Shown here: positions 5,389 through 8,030 of the stretch, piece after piece
Numbering within the stretch: position 1 is the first letter of the stretch
How the letters are laid out: every line of letters starts with the position of its first letter
NCBI GenBank assembly: GCA_030550075.1
Contig: JAUQQB010000118.1
Location: 1 to 8,030, forward strand
Direction: 5' to 3'
From: Chloroflexota bacterium
GTDB taxonomy: Bacteria; Chloroflexota; Anaerolineae; Thermoflexales; Thermoflexaceae
Length of the DNA stretch: 8,030 nucleotides
The notes under the pieces: model-generated
Databases searched by the model: none
Told to the model about the DNA's origin: nothing
What the model saw: the letters and a program-made list of their open reading frames with translations, nothing else
Translations under genes and position numbers: made by a program

Positions 5389-7608
5389 TCAATCGGGAGC
5401 ACCCGTAAATCCCATCACCGGCCAGGCTCGCAAGGAGCCATCGACAGCCAGGGCCGCCAACCAGCGTCCATCCGGAGACCAGGAGATCTCCACAATGTCG
5501 TTGCCGTGATGAAGCCGCGCCAGGCGCTGGCCGGTCTTTGCGTCCCTCACCTCTACAGCTCGTCCGGGATATGGGCGCTCCGAATACGACGCCGCGGCCA
5601 CCATCCGACTCGGGTCAAGGGCATGGACGTTCTGGCGCGAGAGGTTGTAGAGACGCTTATCCTCCGTGCGCACATCCCACACGGTGAGCCGCTGATAGAA
5701 CTGGGCCTCAAACGTCGCCAGGTGGCGATCATCCAGCCATCCCACCAGCTCATACTCCACCAGGCGCCGGCGCTCCTGGCCGCTCTGGAGATGGATTACC
5801 CGCACGCGGGCCGCTGTCGCCTCAAAGGTCTCCATCTCCTCCACTGCCGCCCATGTCCCATCCGGGCTGAAGGCGATCAGCGATCCGGCAGAGGTCGTTC
5901 GCGCCGAGACGCTTCGCGCAACCAGTTCCCAGCCTCCCTCCGCCGTCTTTCGCCAGACCTGGATCACGCCTGGGGCCATCGAGCCATCCAGCGTGCCGCT
6001 GGCGGCCCCCAGCGCCTGTCCATCGGGGGACCATACCACGAACGTGATCGCCTGATCGGAGGGGAAACCTTCCAGCACGGCTTCCTCCAGCCCTTCCGGC
6101 AGGCGCACAATCCGGAGCTGGGGGCCATCCCCGTAAGCCAGCCTCCGACCATCCGGGGAGAAGGCCGCCCCCCGAGGACCCCGCCGGCCGCCGGGAAAGG
6201 TGTGCAGGGATCGACCGCTGGGGACTTCCAGCAACTGGCTGACGTTCCTCTCTGGATCGGCCGCCAGGGCGAGGCTTCCATCGGGGCTGAGGACGGGATA
6301 ACGCCATGGAGGGTTCAGACGGAGAAGCGACGTATCCGCCGGGCCCACCCGCCAGATCGCCGCGCCGCCATGGCGCAGGGTGGCGGCGATATATCGCCCG
6401 TCGGCGGACCACATCAGGGGCTGGTCCGGATCCTCCGTCGACAGCCGTCCCAGCACCACCTCCGGTGTTCCCTGCATGGTGTAGTTCCAGCGGGTTAGAA
6501 TTCCGTTTTCATAAAAGATCAGCAGCGCGTTGTCCACAAACACCCCGGCCATCGGCTCCGCGTCTCCAACGCCGACGGGCCGCCAGGCCAGACGACGCCC
6601 GGTGCGCAGATCCCAGACCTGGGTGGGCATCGGCGGGGGCGGCGCGCCGCTTCCCAGACCATGGGATCCCAGCGCAGCCAGGCGTTCTCCGGAAGCATCA
6701 TAGAAGAGCGTCGGACGCCCAAGCCATAGCGTTGGGAAGCCGATGACCGTCTCCCCGCGAAGCTGGCCGATGACCTCGCCGCTGTTTCCGTCGATCCAGA
6801 GCACTCCCTTCGGGCTTCCTGCCGCCAGCCTCCGGCCATCCGGGGACCATGCCAGGGTCCAGGCAGTGAGACATTCTCCATTATGCTGCAGCGTCAGGCG
6901 AACCTCGCCCGTTTCGACGTCGAGGAAACGCGGACATGGAGGTTGCAACGCCGCCAGCAGCACGCTCTTCCCATCCGCCGACCAGCGTGGCGAGGGGAAC
7001 ACTTCCGGGGGGATTCGAGAGTTCGGCACTTCGCGAACCGTCCCTGTCTCCCAGTGGATCATGGTGATCGGATCGCCACGATTGGGGCCAATGCACTGGA
7101 CCGCCGTGCGTTCCCCATCGGGCGACCAGTCCATGGCGCACCAGTAGGCGTGGGGAGCCAGCGGCGTAACCGTTTGCATACTTCCATCGGCCAGAGAGAG
7201 CCGGATAACCGCGCCGTTCTCCAGCGCCACGGCAACCCATCGTCCATGCGGATCGATCTCCATGGCGCGCAGAGGAGCCGGCATAGGCCGGAACCACTGC
7301 TCCCGGAGCTCGGGAAGGTTGATTCGGGAAACCCCCACGCCATATCCCAGGATCAGCGCGCGGCCGTCCGGAGTGAAGCGCGCCGCCTGTAATCCGCCCC
7401 GGCCGATCCATAGCGGATCGCCGAAGGAGATCACAGGAGTCGGAGAGGGAGAGGGACCGGGCGATGGCGAGGCCGGGATCCCGGGCGTCGGAAGTGGATG
7501 GGGAGGGGATCCGGTCACGGTAGGGGAAAGCGAGGGCGCTGGCAAGCGACAGCCTGAAAGCCCCACTGCGAATAGAAGCCCGCAGATCAGGGCCCGATGG
7601 CCACGCAT
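5389..7608 (-). CDS. WD40-like beta-propeller repeat lipoprotein
   Basis: This 739-residue protein begins with a lipoprotein signal: MRGHR, a hydrophobic stretch (about 6-18) and lipobox LSGC with Cys20. A Pro/Ser/Thr linker (about 22-60) follows, a common spacer between the membrane anchor and the folded domain. The rest is built of WD40/TolB-like repeats marked by WSPDG, WSADG or FSPDG at about residues 161, 209, 254, 400, 440, 484, 526, 580 and 710, with VWD/AW strand endings. The repeat number suggests more than one propeller. Such domains are protein-binding platforms outside the membrane; no catalytic motif is seen and the specific role is unknown. The ATG at 7608 has AAGGAGG (7614-7620) at 5 nt. 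A promoter candidate lies at 7644-7672. It converges with rsmA. Confidence 0.88.
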   Translation of the reverse strand: MRGHRALICGLLFAVGLSGCRLPAPSLSPTVTGSPPHPLPTPGIPASPSPGPSPSPTPVISFGDPLWIGRGGLQAARFTPDGRALILGYGVGVSRINLPELREQWFRPMPAPLRAMEIDPHGRWVAVALENGAVIRLSLADGSMQTVTPLAPHAYWCAMDWSPDGERTAVQCIGPNRGDPITMIHWETGTVREVPNSRIPPEVFPSPRWSADGKSVLLAALQPPCPRFLDVETGEVRLTLQHNGECLTAWTLAWSPDGRRLAAGSPKGVLWIDGNSGEVIGQLRGETVIGFPTLWLGRPTLFYDASGERLAALGSHGLGSGAPPPPMPTQVWDLRTGRRLAWRPVGVGDAEPMAGVFVDNALLIFYENGILTRWNYTMQGTPEVVLGRLSTEDPDQPLMWSADGRYIAATLRHGGAAIWRVGPADTSLLRLNPPWRYPVLSPDGSLALAADPERNVSQLLEVPSGRSLHTFPGGRRGPRGAAFSPDGRRLAYGDGPQLRIVRLPEGLEEAVLEGFPSDQAITFVVWSPDGQALGAASGTLDGSMAPGVIQVWRKTAEGGWELVARSVSARTTSAGSLIAFSPDGTWAAVEEMETFEATAARVRVIHLQSGQERRRLVEYELVGWLDDRHLATFEAQFYQRLTVWDVRTEDKRLYNLSRQNVHALDPSRMVAAASYSERPYPGRAVEVRDAKTGQRLARLHHGNDIVEISWSPDGRWLAALAVDGSLRAWPVMGFTGAPD

Positions 7609-7643
7609 GGTTCCCTCCTTGCGCGTCCTGGTTGTGTGATTCT

Positions 7644-7672
7644 ATTTTACGGTGCTGGCTGTGGGAAGCCAA
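7644..7672 (-). promoter_or_regulatory. Putative promoter of the WD40-like lipoprotein gene
   Basis: The minus strand has TTGGCT (7667-7672), a 17-bp spacer and TAAAAT (7644-7649), about 35 nt before the ATG. Spacing is ideal and the hexamers are moderately close to the sigma70 consensus. Confidence 0.5.
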
Positions 7673-7679
7673 AGCGTCG

Positions 7680-7707
7680 GCCTGTCCGATAGCGATCGGG
7701 CACAGGC
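7680..7707. repeat. Inverted repeat upstream of the lipoprotein promoter
   Basis: GCCTGT-CCGAT-AGCG-ATCGG-GC-ACAGGC forms an 11-bp stem with a 2-nt bulge, 8 bp upstream of the -35 box. It could be an operator or the end of an upstream transcript; there is no T-run. Confidence 0.4.
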
Positions 7708-7910
7708 ATCCCGAAAAGGCCCGGATCACCGTCCGGCAACCGGGATGAGAAACCCCCAGGGGCCTGGCCGACGGACCACAGGTTCGGGCACCTCTCGGGA
7801 CCCGCCCATCAGCTCCAGCACGCGAAAAGCCACCAGGTTGGAGCGCGAAAGAAAGGTTCTTTCACCCAATGCGTCCGTAAAACTGCCCAAAGGTCGGGAT
7901 AGCAATAAAA
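7708..7910. other. Non-coding stretch without recognised genes
   Basis: No protein family or ribosome-binding site supports a gene here. A frame open on the plus strand from 7652 to 7975 reads as low-complexity arginine/proline-rich sequence and crosses the inverted repeat and the TIR element. The only visible structure is a 7-bp inverted repeat, GAAAGAA-AGG-TTCTTTC (7847-7863). Confidence 0.5.
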
Positions 7911-7999
7911 TTAGGAGTTACGCAGTTCGTTCCCCATGGGGGCTTTGGGGTGGGGCCATTCCGTCCCACCTTTAGAGCTTTTAACTGCGTAACTCCTAA
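7911..7999. mobile_element. MITE-like element with 17-bp terminal inverted repeats
   Basis: TTAGGAGTTACGCAGTT (7911-7927) and AACTGCGTAACTCCTAA (7983-7999) are perfect inverted repeats around a 55-bp non-coding core. TA dinucleotides border the GGAGTT/AACTCC ends, which would suit an element moved by an IS630/Tc1-type transposase with TA duplication, but the exact ends are uncertain. It is too short to code for a transposase, so mobilisation would be in trans. A related left end lies at 4797. Confidence 0.7.
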
Positions 8000-8030
8000 A
8001 ACTGGACTTTGGACAAACTCCTCCCTTTCC

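Noticed and set aside
5338..6498. 386-residue plus-strand frame
   Set aside because: It is the antisense shadow of the WD40-like gene, whose minus-strand frame has a lipobox, repeats and a strong ribosome-binding site.

Overview
The window looks like a GC-rich bacterial chromosome, most likely from a thermophile. The lipoprotein with a Pro/Ser linker and WD40-type repeats, together with a 23S gene that has no 16S beside it, would fit a thermophilic member of the Chloroflexota. That placement is an inference from style and not from any phylogeny.

The first three kilobases, read on the minus strand, are the 5' two thirds of a 23S rRNA gene (5' end near 2973). The gene is broken by two group I introns. 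The upstream intron (922 down to 222, 701 nt) sits exactly after the base equivalent to E. coli U1931. It has a recognisable P1-P9 fold and carries a 149-residue single-motif LAGLIDADG homing endonuclease gene in the P8 loop. Only 20 nt of rRNA follow (221 to 202, E. coli 1932-1951) before a second group I intron begins at the U1951 site and runs off the window edge. In both introns the internal guide sequence predicts both splice sites through P1 and P10, so the 20-nt micro-exon is well supported.

Upstream of the 23S gene, on the same strand, lie tRNA-Ala(UGC) and tRNA-Ile(GAU). Next comes a strong sigma70-like promoter 16-20 nt ahead of tRNA-Ile, then non-coding DNA, then a divergently transcribed rsmA (ksgA). 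No 16S gene precedes the tRNAs, so the rRNA genes are unlinked here. A second, perfectly consensus promoter (TTGACA-17-TATAAT) lies between tRNA-Ala and 23S, which could make 23S output independent of the tRNAs.

The right half holds rsmA on the plus strand. Convergent to it on the minus strand is a long lipoprotein gene with WD40-like repeats, followed by what looks like a frameshifted small membrane-anchored ORF. A short terminal-inverted-repeat element (MITE-like, about 88 bp) lies near the right edge, and a related degenerate copy begins 2 nt after the rsmA stop codon.

The most interesting part is the double-intron arrangement and one detail of the first intron. A 10-nt direct repeat brackets the endonuclease gene, so the start-codon region and the distal P8 strand are identical sequences competing for the same 5' P8 strand. 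The Shine-Dalgarno sits in the loop of the alternative hairpin. This looks like a possible splicing/translation switch.
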